NCBI GenBank assembly: GCA_023458215.1
Contig: JAEXAJ010000131.1
Coordinates: forward strand, 1-39,042
Source of the DNA: Bacteroidota bacterium
GTDB lineage: Bacteria; Bacteroidota; Bacteroidia; Bacteroidales; Bacteroidaceae
Length of the DNA stretch: 39,042 bases
Reading direction: 5' to 3'
Of the stretch, positions 10,294 through 20,800 are shown piece after piece. The first letter of the stretch is position 1. Each line of letters opens with the position of its first letter. Below the pieces are notes generated by a model that did no database searches, was not told the DNA's origin, and was given only the letters and a program-made list of their open reading frames with translations. Made by a program: the position numbers and the translations under genes.

Positions 10294-11979
10294 TTAGTTC
10301 CATTTCGGATTTTGTTTGATATTGCCACCTGAAGTCGAAATCTCGTAAGAAGGTATCGGGTAGAGATAATCGCGTTCGGGGTTGAAGTTACGGCTAGAGG
10401 CTTCTTCTATAATGTACACATTGGCTTGGTTGTAAACCTTCACCCCATTATAGAACCCATTGGCATCGGTGAATCTGTACTCCAACTCCTTGTCGGTCTT
10501 GGTGCTCTCGTCGGCATTGAAAACGATACCTAGCATCGTTTGTGGCAATACCAGCTCGGCTGTTTTCCATCGGATGATGTCGTCATAATGCATGTTCTCG
10601 TCGATGAACTCTATGGCACGTTCCCGGCGGATCTCTTCGAGCATATCCAACTGATGATCTTTGACAAACTGATTGCTGAGTGCTACCTCGAAACCCGAAC
10701 GCTTACGAATGAGATTCACTGTTTCATTCAGTTTGGTATCGCTGATTTCACCATTGTATTCATACAAGGCTTCAGCATACGAGATAAGCACTTCGGCATA
10801 ACGCAGAATCATTCGGTCTACAGTCTCCAGAGCATTTGTATTGAACTCACTGTTCATATATCCTTTCTTTATCGGATATCCCGAACCGTTATGATTCACC
10901 TGGTCGAAGGGGCGGTATTCGGCACCTTTGTACGACACCTCTTTGTAAGCAAATACCGTCATAGCCATACGTGGGTCACGATTTGCGAAGATATCATCAT
11001 GATTGACGTCTACCTTATTAAAAGGTGATTTAGCTTTCGGCAATCCGTCGGCATACAGAAAGTTATCTATCATTTGGCGGGTGATGGTGGCCTGGGTAGC
11101 TTTGGTAGCCGACTGATTATGGTAAACAATAGCGTTTGAAGCTCCGTTGGGGCCATACACCTTCACTAAGATATTCTCTTTGTTCTGACGTCCTTCACCA
11201 TCAAAATAGAACAAGTTTTGGAAGTTAGGATAAAGCGTATGTTTCTTCTCTGTATAAATCATTGTTTCGGCAGCATCAATCGCTTTCTTCAGATGTGCCT
11301 GACTGTCGCCCTCGGTCAGCTTATGATATTTGATGAAGGTACCTTCATACAGACCGATACGGGTAGTCATGGCAAGTGCAGCCGAACGTGATACGCGTCC
11401 CCAGTTAGCGGCATCCGATACCTCATCGATCTCGGGTAACCATTGGGCGGCGAATTCCAAATCCTTGTAACATTGCTGTATTACAGTTTCACGGGGATCT
11501 CTTCCTTTCTTTATCTCAGGATCCGTAGTATTGTTGAATACTTTCAGCACCAATGGCACATCACCGTATTTCTTTACTAACTCAAAGTAATGGTAAGCAC
11601 GGAAGAAACGGGCTTCGGCTATCCAGCGATTCTTGCCGGCCTCGGCAATGGTCATCTTCTCACCTTTCACTACAATGTTATTGCAAACACCGATGTAGTT
11701 GTAGGGTTGTGTCCAGTCTTCTGCCTTTTCGGGAACGCTGCGATTGCCCGAAGAAATCAGGTCGGGTGTGTTTCCTATTAATTCTTCCGAACGTAAGTCG
11801 TGTCCACGTCCATCCAGAAAACCGGGTAAGTCGATGTACAGACGATTACAAGCACCTCGCAGGTCGGATTCTGTTCTCCAAAAGGTAGGGTCGGTCAATG
11901 TTGTTTCCGGTTCTCTGTCTAACGAGCAACTGCTGGCCAAGACGGCACAGATAAGCAGTGAATATATTTTCTTTATCAT
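10294..11979 (-). CDS. SusD-like outer-membrane glycan-binding lipoprotein (operon A)
   Basis: Surface lipoprotein that caps the SusC channel and binds the incoming glycan. It has 561 aa from the start used here (MIKKIYSLL...), whose lipobox ends SSC. An in-frame start 16 codons upstream would overlap the end of SusC and disrupt the signal. Typical SusD features are an N-terminal TPR-like region (WIAEARFFRAYHYFELVKKYGDVPLVL), the mid-protein RYAEVLISYAEALYEYNGE, the IRRERAIEFIDENMHYDDIIRW motif and the C-terminal YLYPIPSYEI...NPKWN ending. The gap after SusC is 17 bases. It is clearly distinct from the second SusD at 28424-30094. Confidence 0.95.
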   Translation of the reverse strand: MIKKIYSLLICAVLASSCSLDREPETTLTDPTFWRTESDLRGACNRLYIDLPGFLDGRGHDLRSEELIGNTPDLISSGNRSVPEKAEDWTQPYNYIGVCNNIVVKGEKMTIAEAGKNRWIAEARFFRAYHYFELVKKYGDVPLVLKVFNNTTDPEIKKGRDPRETVIQQCYKDLEFAAQWLPEIDEVSDAANWGRVSRSAALAMTTRIGLYEGTFIKYHKLTEGDSQAHLKKAIDAAETMIYTEKKHTLYPNFQNLFYFDGEGRQNKENILVKVYGPNGASNAIVYHNQSATKATQATITRQMIDNFLYADGLPKAKSPFNKVDVNHDDIFANRDPRMAMTVFAYKEVSYKGAEYRPFDQVNHNGSGYPIKKGYMNSEFNTNALETVDRMILRYAEVLISYAEALYEYNGEISDTKLNETVNLIRKRSGFEVALSNQFVKDHQLDMLEEIRRERAIEFIDENMHYDDIIRWKTAELVLPQTMLGIVFNADESTKTDKELEYRFTDANGFYNGVKVYNQANVYIIEEASSRNFNPERDYLYPIPSYEISTSGGNIKQNPKWN

Positions 11980-11996
11980 GGTCTTATTATCTCTTT

Positions 11997-14900
11997 TTAG
12001 AATGTAACATTTACTCCCACTGTCCAACTACGGAAGAAGGGATAGAGTGCTCTGGTTGCATTGTTATCAGCTTCGGGGTCAATTACTGAAAGCATGCCGG
12101 TGAATTCAAACAAGTCTTGCCCCGTAACGTACACCCTCAGTTTCTCCATATATTTTTTAGAGACGGGCACTGTGTAACCTAAAGTCAGATTCTTCAGTCG
12201 AAAGTACGATGCATCCTGCATCCATCTGTCTGCAGAGCGGCTGTTGAACGTATCACCTTTGTATTGATACAAACGGGGCCAGAATGCATCTTGGTTATCT
12301 TCTGTCCAATAATCGCGGTGGATAGTCCACGGCATTTCTTCAGCTTTGAATAACGGGAACATCGAACCATTGAGCATAACATCACGTTTGCCTACGCCTT
12401 GAAACATCACAGCCAGGTCGAAACCTCTCCACTGAGCACTGAGGCTGATGCCATATAGATAGCGGGGAGTGGTGTTACCCAAGCATACAAGGTCACCTGA
12501 ATCGCCCGGTTTACCACCGCCAATACCAATTTCGTGATCAGCCTTGCCTTGTGCCACGTATTTCACGTCACCACCGGTAACAATACCATCGTTGAATGAC
12601 TTATAACCCGGATTATCTTTCTTGTATTGCAGATACTCCTCACGGCTCGACCAGAAGCCATCGGTCTTATAACCCCAAATGGTGTTCATGGCATGACCTT
12701 CGAGCAAAGTAACCAATCCCTCTTTTACCACACTTGCACCATCGTATTGCATCAGTTTGTTCTTGCTGTCTGATATATTGAAGCCTACTTGATAGCTGAA
12801 GTCATCAATCTGGTCTTTCCAGTTGATGTTGAAATCCCATCCCCATGTCTTAAGTTTACCTACATTCATATTGGGCACGCGGATACCGATTTGCGAAGGT
12901 AGTTGTAGGGCGGCCAACATATCGTTGTTATATTTCCAGTAGTATTCAAAGCTACCGGTCAAGCGGTTGTTCAAGAAACCGAAGTCCACACCCAAGTTGG
13001 TGGTTTCAATAATTTCCCAAGTCTTGTCTTCCGAGGCCAGACTTGCTTGATAGAACCATTTCTCTCCTTGATAGGTGGCAGGAGTATTATTTTGTGCATA
13101 TTCGATCAGAGGCAGATAGTCGTACATACCTAATACGGCACCATTACCAAGCTGTCCCCATGAAGCGCGTAGCTTCAAGCTGTTTATCCATCCCAGTTTA
13201 AACCACTTCTCTTCGCTGACGCGCCAGGCGGCCGAAACCGATGGGAATGCTTTCCAACGCTTGGTAGGAGCCAGGCGTGAACTTCCGTCGTAACGTACAT
13301 TCGCTTCGAAGAGGTATCTCTCCATAAAGTTATAGTTGATACGACCAAAATAGGACATCATAGCCCAGGTGCCTATCTCATCTTCCAGTATGCTGTTGGT
13401 AGCGACAGAAGTATCGTAATAATTGAACGAGAAGAAATCGTTGGATATCAAATTCTTGGCGGTACCGTTTATCTTGTCCATGCGATAGTTCTCGTACGAA
13501 GTACCTGCCAGCAAGGTGAAGTTGTGCGCTTCCTTTAAGCTGAAGGTATAGTTGGCGGTTGCTTCGAGTATGTCGTGGGTATCGGAGTATTTCTCCTTGA
13601 ACAGTGAGTTGGCGGCATTGGCGGTGCGCTGAATTCCACCTTTCCAGTTATACCAGTTCAGCGTGCGCATATTCTTTTCTTGCGCGGCATAGCCTGCACG
13701 GCGGGACGCACTCAGGTTGATGCGCAGGTTCTTCACGAAGTCTTTGATTGTGATTTGTCCCTTGCCGATGTACGATTCACGCTTATAAGTTCTCTCGCCG
13801 CCATTCTTCATCAGGTCAATGGGATTCAACTGTAAGTCGCCATTGTAAGGATTGTCATAATTTTCGGCTTCGGGTTGCATAATAGGTTGACGGCCACGGT
13901 TCTCGTACAGAAGCTTAAAGATATTCTTGGAGCCATAGGAACTTTCGGCTGTATTATTGGCCTGATACTGTATGTTGACATTAAGGTCTACATATTTATT
14001 AATCTTAGCGTTTACTTTACCCATTAGGTTATAGCGGTCGTAATTATCGGGACCATATTGCAACAAACCATTCTTGTAGAAGTAGTTGGCAGAGAATAGA
14101 TAACTCATCTTGTCGGTACCACCGCTTACTGATACAGCATGATTGTGTTGCAAAGTGAAGTTTTTGGTACCTTCACCCAACCAATCCACACTGTCGAACA
14201 AATCCCAACGGCCGTTCTTCAAAGGGCGGTAGTTGAAATTAGGATTTCCCACCCATGATGATTTTTCAGCATTCCATTCAGGTCCTCCGATAGCCAGGCG
14301 TGAATTATTGATGAAGTCTTGTTCTTCACAAGCAGGGATACGTTCCGGCATATTACCGGGGACATTGAATGATACATAACCGTTATACGAAACTTTAGCT
14401 TTGCCTTCTGTACCGTTTTTAGTGGTAACCAATACCACACCGGCAGCGGCACGTGCGCCATAGATGGCACAAGATGCAGCATCTTTCAGTACAGAGATAG
14501 AGGCGATATCTTCCGCATTTACTTGAGACAGGCTACCTTCTACACCATCAATCAATACTAATGTCTGGGTAGTGTTGGCAGAGGTAGCTCCACGTATCTG
14601 CAAGCCCGATTCAGATCCTGGCTGACCGCTACTGCGAGTAATGGTTACACCTGGTAATTCGCCTTGCAGGGCAGATAGTACATCGGTCGATGGCTTGGCA
14701 GCAATTTGTTCACCCTCGATGGCTGATACCGAACCGGACAGATTGACTTTCTTCTGTACGCCATAACCTACTACTACTACTTCTTGCAGCATTTTTGAAT
14801 CTTCGGAAAGTTTTATGGTTGCTCCGTTGCAATCGGCAGCTTTTTTCTCAAGGGTGGAATAGCCGATGTACGAAAGTACAAGGATGGCTTCCGGGCTTGT

Positions 14901-15116
14901 CTGGATGCTGAAGTTTCCGTCAATATCTGTTATAACTCCGTTGGTAGTGCCTTTTTCCAAAATGGAAACACCGATTAACGGTTCATTGGTAGTTGCATCG
15001 ATCACTTTGCCCTTATAGGGAGTGCTTTGTGCGATTATCCCTGTGTTGCAGAGGAATAACATGCAACAAACCAACAGGAGCGATATAAAACTCCTTTGAG
15101 ATGTTTTTCTAGTCAT
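11997..15116 (-). CDS. SusC-like TonB-dependent outer-membrane transporter (operon A)
   Basis: TonB-dependent porin that imports oligosaccharides together with its SusD. It has 1039 aa: a signal peptide (about 1-30), a carboxypeptidase-regulatory-like domain (about 33-110, GKVIDATTNEPLIGVSI), the EVVVVGYGVQKK segment, a plug domain (about 125-240, LQIRGATSANTTQTLVLIDGVEG...ISVLKDAASCAIYGARAA) and a 22-strand-type barrel ending in the aromatic C-terminus SWTVGVNVTF. It starts 46 bases after lyase 1, leaving little room for a separate promoter, so lyase-SusC-SusD-lipoprotein-GH88 is read as one operon. Confidence 0.96.
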   Translation of the reverse strand: MTRKTSQRSFISLLLVCCMLFLCNTGIIAQSTPYKGKVIDATTNEPLIGVSILEKGTTNGVITDIDGNFSIQTSPEAILVLSYIGYSTLEKKAADCNGATIKLSEDSKMLQEVVVVGYGVQKKVNLSGSVSAIEGEQIAAKPSTDVLSALQGELPGVTITRSSGQPGSESGLQIRGATSANTTQTLVLIDGVEGSLSQVNAEDIASISVLKDAASCAIYGARAAAGVVLVTTKNGTEGKAKVSYNGYVSFNVPGNMPERIPACEEQDFINNSRLAIGGPEWNAEKSSWVGNPNFNYRPLKNGRWDLFDSVDWLGEGTKNFTLQHNHAVSVSGGTDKMSYLFSANYFYKNGLLQYGPDNYDRYNLMGKVNAKINKYVDLNVNIQYQANNTAESSYGSKNIFKLLYENRGRQPIMQPEAENYDNPYNGDLQLNPIDLMKNGGERTYKRESYIGKGQITIKDFVKNLRINLSASRRAGYAAQEKNMRTLNWYNWKGGIQRTANAANSLFKEKYSDTHDILEATANYTFSLKEAHNFTLLAGTSYENYRMDKINGTAKNLISNDFFSFNYYDTSVATNSILEDEIGTWAMMSYFGRINYNFMERYLFEANVRYDGSSRLAPTKRWKAFPSVSAAWRVSEEKWFKLGWINSLKLRASWGQLGNGAVLGMYDYLPLIEYAQNNTPATYQGEKWFYQASLASEDKTWEIIETTNLGVDFGFLNNRLTGSFEYYWKYNNDMLAALQLPSQIGIRVPNMNVGKLKTWGWDFNINWKDQIDDFSYQVGFNISDSKNKLMQYDGASVVKEGLVTLLEGHAMNTIWGYKTDGFWSSREEYLQYKKDNPGYKSFNDGIVTGGDVKYVAQGKADHEIGIGGGKPGDSGDLVCLGNTTPRYLYGISLSAQWRGFDLAVMFQGVGKRDVMLNGSMFPLFKAEEMPWTIHRDYWTEDNQDAFWPRLYQYKGDTFNSRSADRWMQDASYFRLKNLTLGYTVPVSKKYMEKLRVYVTGQDLFEFTGMLSVIDPEADNNATRALYPFFRSWTVGVNVTF

Positions 15117-15162
15117 GATAAATTCGTTTTAGCGTTTTTAAATATGATAATTAAGTTTCAGT

Positions 15163-17664
15163 TTATTCTGTTTTCCCGGTAAAAAGTTTATTTCTATCGT
15201 TCATTTCTTGTATTTGCCACTCCCCATCTATCTCGTCGTAGAGTATAGAAGAGAACTTGTTCTTATTCGGATAAACTTCTCCATTGATGACAGGAGCCTT
15301 CTTTCCATAGCTGAATGTTGCCTTTGATTGCTTGCTATATATGTACAGGCTTGCCGGTTTCTTTGAGCTTAATTCAGCTTCAATCGTCCAGTCTCCACAT
15401 TGGAAGCTATTATTGGTACGGCTGATCTTTGCTACTTTGTTATCATCAGTTTCTACCTGAATGACGGTTAATATCCGGTTCCCTTTACCGGGGCCGAAGC
15501 TGGCGGTCAATGACCACGGATTGGTAAAGTCTTCTCCGCGTTCGGCTATCTTTTCGTTGGGGGCGACTACATATTTGTCAGTTTGAGTAATGCTGCAAGT
15601 CTGTTCACTGAATAGCCGGGCTACAGAATAGATACCTTTCTCTTTATCTTCAGTCAAGAGGGTAGAAGTTGACTCATCAATGTTGAACTTGATAGGGCTA
15701 TGTAACAACCAATCCCAACGCACGCTCTTTTCTGCTTCCAATTCATCGTAGATAACGATGATGTTAGGGTGCAGCATGAAGATATGTCTGCGGTATTTTG
15801 TCAGCGGTGTTTCGCCGAAACCATTCTCGGGAGATTGTTCCAGTTTATGGGTAGCGAAGACGTTTTGCCACATCGGGTATTCACTGATTCCGCAATACGC
15901 ATTGGAAGCGTCGCCCAAGGCATAAGAGATATGATCCCCATTAAACATACGTGTAATATAGCCATAGGCTCTTGTGGTGAATGGTTGTCCGATGCCATCT
16001 ACCAATAGCGTGTTGTGGGCACGGGTATGGCGGTAAGACAATAAGTTGTGCGGATCGGCAAAATTCATATAATGACCTACTGCATAGTAAATAGCATTTC
16101 CACCATATTGCAGGTTGAAGGCATTCTGATTGGAATGCGTATGGCTACCCGAACCGTAAGGGCTTGAGTGAAAGCTTAAACTTACATTCTTCTTCTGATT
16201 GCTCATGTTACTGCTGGCTATCATTTCGCCGCAATCTTTGAACCATACGGCTTTGGGGACATCGGCTGGTAACTGTGTTATGGAAGGGCGTTGCTTGCCA
16301 CTTGCCATGCGGTATAGACGTGTCTCGGATTCGGCTTTGTACCGGTCGTTTATGGATGAATACCAGGTAGCATAAGCATCACCGGTAGTGCGGGCGATAA
16401 AGTCGGCAAAAGCACTGCGGATGCGTAAGGGCTTGGCATTACTTTTTTCAAAACCATCTCCGAAACCGGCACTGAGAGACTCAGGTTGCCAGCTATAGGT
16501 CATGGCCCGACCTACATTCTTGTACCATGGATGTTGCAGGAAGTCAGTTCCCGTCAGATAACTGAACAAAGTAGGCACATAGCATAAGCTGACAGCATTG
16601 GCGCTGAAGTAATTGCTGCCATTATGCCAGGCACCGTCACGGTTGAAACCGGAAGCCGGAGCACGTGCAGTCCATAGTTCATAACTATACTCCAGATACT
16701 CTTTAGCCAAGGGATATTTGTCATAAAGCACTAAAGCGGCCTGCATCAGATGGCGGAAAGTGAATTGCCAGAAGTGATTGTCGAAGATATGAGTTTCTTC
16801 ATGTCCCAATATGCGTTTACTGTAATATTGCGAAAGTATACCTAGCATCATCTCTTCCATCTGTTTCAACTCCTGGCTCGTGAAGCGGTCACGGCAATTA
16901 TCATAAGTGCATGCCAGTGTGTAGGCCAATTCTCCGGCATTGAAGTCGTTGTTGATAACTTTAGAATCAGTCTCCGCCGTAAGCAGACAGCGTATATTCT
17001 CCACCATCTTGTCGGCATAGAGATCCCGTTGTAACAGTTGGTAGGCTGTATTCAGTTTATCGCAACTTGCAGACATCCGGGTGATTTTACGGTAAGGCTT
17101 GGTATCATTCCTGTAGTCTATGCTGAGTGCTTCCCGTCCATCGTCAATCATGTTTTCAAATTCGGGGTGAGAGCGTACATTCTTGCGAGCCTGTTCCATA
17201 CTTTCATTTAAGAAACAGTAGATACGTGGATATCCTTTAGGAATATTCGTTAGAAATGTGTTGAAGGGGGGAGTTACAAATTGTGGAATATCCTCTGTAA
17301 CCGTAAAACTAAAAATCTTGCTCCAAGGCATCTCTTCGCCTGACTTGCTAACGGAGCGTACACGCCAGTACCAGGTTCCCGAACTCAGAATCTGATGAGG
17401 ATTGAACATGCACCAGGGTGCAGGCTCGGACAAGATGCTGCACTCATCTTTAAAGTTCTTGTCGGTAGACAGATTGAATTGCAGGTAGTCCGACTGCTTC
17501 ATTTCCAGCGGCACTAGCAGAGGCGAAGGATTGAGGTAGAGTGTATGCTCTTTTTGCGGATAAGGAGTTTCACGTACATTCTCATGAATGCGTCCGGGGA
17601 CGTTGGCATGCAGAGATGAAAGTACCATACATAGTACGGTGATCGTTATTAGAAATGTCTTCAT
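15163..17664 (-). CDS. Heparinase II/III-type polysaccharide lyase 1 (DUF4962 type)
   Basis: Predicted to cleave a uronic-acid polysaccharide by beta-elimination. It has 833 aa with an ordinary signal peptide (MKTFLITITVLCMVLSSLHA), so probably periplasmic. Order: FN3-like beta domain (about 40-125, WCMFNPHQILSSGTWYWRVRS), alpha/alpha toroid (about 130-460), C-terminal heparinase II/III beta-sandwich (about 480-830). Putative catalytic residues by family pattern are Asn296-His297 (DNHFWQ), Tyr352 (WHNGSNYF) and His508 (GSGSHTHSNQNAF), with YRHTRAHNTLLVDG also conserved. It is a paralogue of the lyases at 22236 and 33419. It is the first gene of operon A, with a good promoter and a shared upstream motif. 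The CAZy family (PL15/17/21/33-like) cannot be assigned by eye, and the substrate is unknown. Confidence 0.86.
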   Translation of the reverse strand: MKTFLITITVLCMVLSSLHANVPGRIHENVRETPYPQKEHTLYLNPSPLLVPLEMKQSDYLQFNLSTDKNFKDECSILSEPAPWCMFNPHQILSSGTWYWRVRSVSKSGEEMPWSKIFSFTVTEDIPQFVTPPFNTFLTNIPKGYPRIYCFLNESMEQARKNVRSHPEFENMIDDGREALSIDYRNDTKPYRKITRMSASCDKLNTAYQLLQRDLYADKMVENIRCLLTAETDSKVINNDFNAGELAYTLACTYDNCRDRFTSQELKQMEEMMLGILSQYYSKRILGHEETHIFDNHFWQFTFRHLMQAALVLYDKYPLAKEYLEYSYELWTARAPASGFNRDGAWHNGSNYFSANAVSLCYVPTLFSYLTGTDFLQHPWYKNVGRAMTYSWQPESLSAGFGDGFEKSNAKPLRIRSAFADFIARTTGDAYATWYSSINDRYKAESETRLYRMASGKQRPSITQLPADVPKAVWFKDCGEMIASSNMSNQKKNVSLSFHSSPYGSGSHTHSNQNAFNLQYGGNAIYYAVGHYMNFADPHNLLSYRHTRAHNTLLVDGIGQPFTTRAYGYITRMFNGDHISYALGDASNAYCGISEYPMWQNVFATHKLEQSPENGFGETPLTKYRRHIFMLHPNIIVIYDELEAEKSVRWDWLLHSPIKFNIDESTSTLLTEDKEKGIYSVARLFSEQTCSITQTDKYVVAPNEKIAERGEDFTNPWSLTASFGPGKGNRILTVIQVETDDNKVAKISRTNNSFQCGDWTIEAELSSKKPASLYIYSKQSKATFSYGKKAPVINGEVYPNKNKFSSILYDEIDGEWQIQEMNDRNKLFTGKTE

Positions 17665-17693
17665 AATACTATTTCGCTATTATTGTTCATTGG

Positions 17694-17701
17694 CAAAGAT
17701 A
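17694..17701 (-). promoter_or_regulatory. -7 element of PUL operon A
   Basis: On the minus strand TATCTTTG is a perfect Bacteroides -7 box, 29 bases before the lyase 1 start. A CTTGC block about 15-19 bases further up may stand in for a weak -33. The shared motif at 17721-17750 lies just upstream, as expected for an activator-dependent promoter. Confidence 0.65.
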
Positions 17702-17720
17702 GCGAAGCAGGAAGTGCAAG

Positions 17721-17750
17721 GCTTTCGGACTTGTGCAATCGAACTTTCAT
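17721..17750 (-). promoter_or_regulatory. Candidate HTCS operator upstream of operon A
   Basis: Minus-strand motif made of ATGAAAGT, a central TGCACA and a final GAAAGC. The two GAAAG cores are 22 bases apart, about two helical turns, in direct orientation. The motif ends 19 bases before the -7 box. A near copy (22 of 30 aligned positions identical) lies upstream of operon B at 36042-36070. Binding by the adjacent HTCS is inference. Confidence 0.5.
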
Positions 17751-17784
17751 AAAACACAAAAGGATTTCAATCGTGTTGAAATCC
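17749..17784 (-). terminator. Terminator of the HTCS gene
   Basis: A perfect 9-bp stem (17762-17770 with 17776-17784), 5-base loop, followed on the minus strand by CCTTTTGTGTTTT. It lies 37 bases after the HTCS stop and separates the HTCS transcript from operon A. Confidence 0.8.
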
Positions 17785-17821
17785 CTTGCAATCATGTTCT
17801 ATTTACGTTGGAGAGGAGCGT

Positions 17822-20800
17822 TTAGGAGGGTTGTCCCCCATTTTTTCCATATTCCGAAGGAAGACAGCCAAAGTATTTCTTGAAGCTGGTAGCAAAATAC
17901 GAAGGTGTATTAAACCCTACCATCGTACTGATTTCGGCTACCGTATAACGTCCCTCTTTCAATAATTTGCATGCCTTGTTGAAGCGTATCTTGCGGATAA
18001 ACTCGTTGGTCGATTCTCCGGTAAGCGCTTTCATCTTGAGGTGCAGATTAGAACGGCTCATATACATTTCACGGGCAAACTCATCGGTAGAGAACTCTAC
18101 GTTGTCCAAATGCTTCTCCACAATTTCTACGGCACGTTTCAATAAATCCTCGTCTATGGGGTTGAGAGCTACTTTCTCCGGTTCAATCTCCAGTGAGTTG
18201 GAGTAATGCTCGATGGCACGATGCCGTGTGCGGAACAGGTTCTTGATCTTGGTCGTGACCAAGGTCATTGAGAACGGTTTAGGAATGTAATCGTCGGCAC
18301 CTACTTGCAGCCCTTCCAGTTGTTCTTTCAAATCTGTCTTGGCCGAGAGCATAATTACCGGAATATGGCAAGTATATAAGTTCTGTTTAATGTGCTTGCA
18401 CAATTTGATACCGTCCATTACGGGCATCATCACGTCAGTCAGAATCAAGTCTGCTTCCTGCTCTTTCAGCAAGTTCAGTGCTTCTTCTCCATTTTCAGCT
18501 TCCAGAATGCGGAAGGACCGGCCTAATTCACTCTTGAGATAATTGCGGATTTCGAGGTTGTCTTCTACAATAAGAATGGTTTCACGCTTCGGCGCTTCTG
18601 TTTCCTTGGTAGCTTCTGTTTCGGTTTCCGTAACCTCAAGATCTATCAGGAACATATCGGCACTATTGGTAGAGTAGATGGGGCTGTCGTTCGGGGCTTC
18701 TTCGCCAGAAACTCTTTCTTCGGAGGTATAAGCTTCCTCGGCTATGGGTAGGCAGATGGTAAAGGTACTGCCTTTCCCTTCAGTGCTTTCCAGTTTTATT
18801 TCGCCGTGGTGCAATTCTACTAAGCGATGTACCAGTGACAGACCGATTCCGCTGCCAATGTGTTCATTGTCTATCTGATAGAAACGTTCGAAAATTTTGT
18901 CCTGCTTGCCGGCGGGAATGCCGATTCCGGTATCTTTCACTTGCAATATCAGGAAGCTGTTCTCCTCTTTGAGCGATACAGTGATGGATTGTCCTTCGCC
19001 GGTATATTTAAAGGCGTTGGATAAGAGATTGTTCATGGCAAGTTCCAGGTAATTGGGGTCACACCATACCTCTTTGTCTTCCACTTCGGAGTGGAAGTTA
19101 TAAATTATCTTCTTCTGTTGCGCCACACGATCATAGAGCAGGAAGTTCTTTTTGACTACCTCGTGGATCGGGTTACGTTTTACTTTGAGATGGAAAATAC
19201 CCAGTTCGGCCCGGCGGTAATCCATCAACTGATTTACCAGATGCAGCAGGCGGTTGGTATTCTTCTGTACATGTTCCAGTTGCCGTTGAATCCAGCGGTC
19301 GCTTACTTTGTCGAACAATTCTTGAAGAGGGGCGAGTATCATGGTGAGCGGCGTGCGCAGTTCATGTGAGATATTGATAAAGAACTGTAGCTTCATCTCA
19401 TTCATCTGCTTCTGCCGTTCCTTGTCGGCAAGTTCCATCTGTATTTGCGCTTTCATGCTCTTTCGTATCCAGAAGTAGTAGAAAATGAACACGGTGGCGG
19501 CAATGAAAAGGGCGATGAAGAGCAGGATGGCCCACCACGATTTATACCATACGGGCAGAACCACGATTTCCAGTTCGGTAGGCGACTCATTCCATTTACC
19601 GTCACTGTTGGCTGCTTTGGCTAAAAAACGATAAGTGCCTTGAGGCAGGTTGGAGTAAGAAACCATGCGGGTGGTGTTGGAGTAATACCACTCTTTGTCA
19701 TAGCCTTCGAGTTTATAGGCGAAGGTGTTATGACTGCCCGATATGTAATTGGAAACTACGAATTTCAATGAGAACATGGATTGACCGGCAGCCAGCGTAA
19801 TGCTTTGTGTCTGACTGATGTTTTGCTCCAGTATCCCCGTTTCATCTCCCGGTAGTACGGTTTTGTTGAAAAGTGTCAGCTCGGTGATAACTACCGATGG
19901 GGTGTAAGGGTTATCGGGCAACTGTTCGGGTTTGAAAGAAGTAATCCCGTTGATACCGCCAAAGTACATCAAACCGTCCCGGGTATGGCAATAGGCGTTA
20001 TTCGTGAATTGGTTACTTTGTATCCCATCTGTATCGGCATAATTTCTGAATTGGCCCGTTTGGGGATGGAAGCGGCTCAGCCCCTTGCCCGTACTGAACC
20101 AAAGGTTACCATACGAATCTTCCATAATGCCATGAATTACATTATTGGGTAATCCTTCAATGGTGGTATATTGCTTGATCTCTTTGGACTTCTCGTCAAA
20201 GCAATAGACACCGCTACGTGTACCAATCCAAAAGATGCCATTTTGTTTGGACTCATATACGCAATTGGTCATTTTATTGGCAAAAGGTGTTTCAGGCGGT
20301 AGTAAGGGGCAATGTAGCAACTGCCCGTTCATCTCGGTATAAATGCCCAATCCTTTCTCACCTATCAGCCAAAGGCGGTGTTTGCTGTCGCGCATGATTG
20401 AGGTGATTTGCTGGTGTAGGATTGGCTCGCCGTTGGCTTGCTTGTCTATGTCGGTAAACGTTTTGTTCTTCGGATTGAAGCGTGCCAACGAGCTTATCCC
20501 GCTTACCCAAAATTCTCCATCCCCGGTGGGTTCAAGCGTATAGATATTGCTTATTTGGCTGTTTCGTACTACTTCGATGCGGCCTGATTTACGGTGCAGA
20601 ATGTTAAGTCCACCGGTATGTGTACCGATATACACCAGATCGTTGGCTTCGTCTACATAGATTACTTTTACGTCGTTCGATCCCAGGCCATCCTTTTGCG
20701 TATAATGCTTGAAGACTCGTGTGCGGGGATTATAGTAGTTCACTCCACCACTATTGGTGCCTATCCATAGGTTATTTTGCGCATCTTCCTGTATACATCC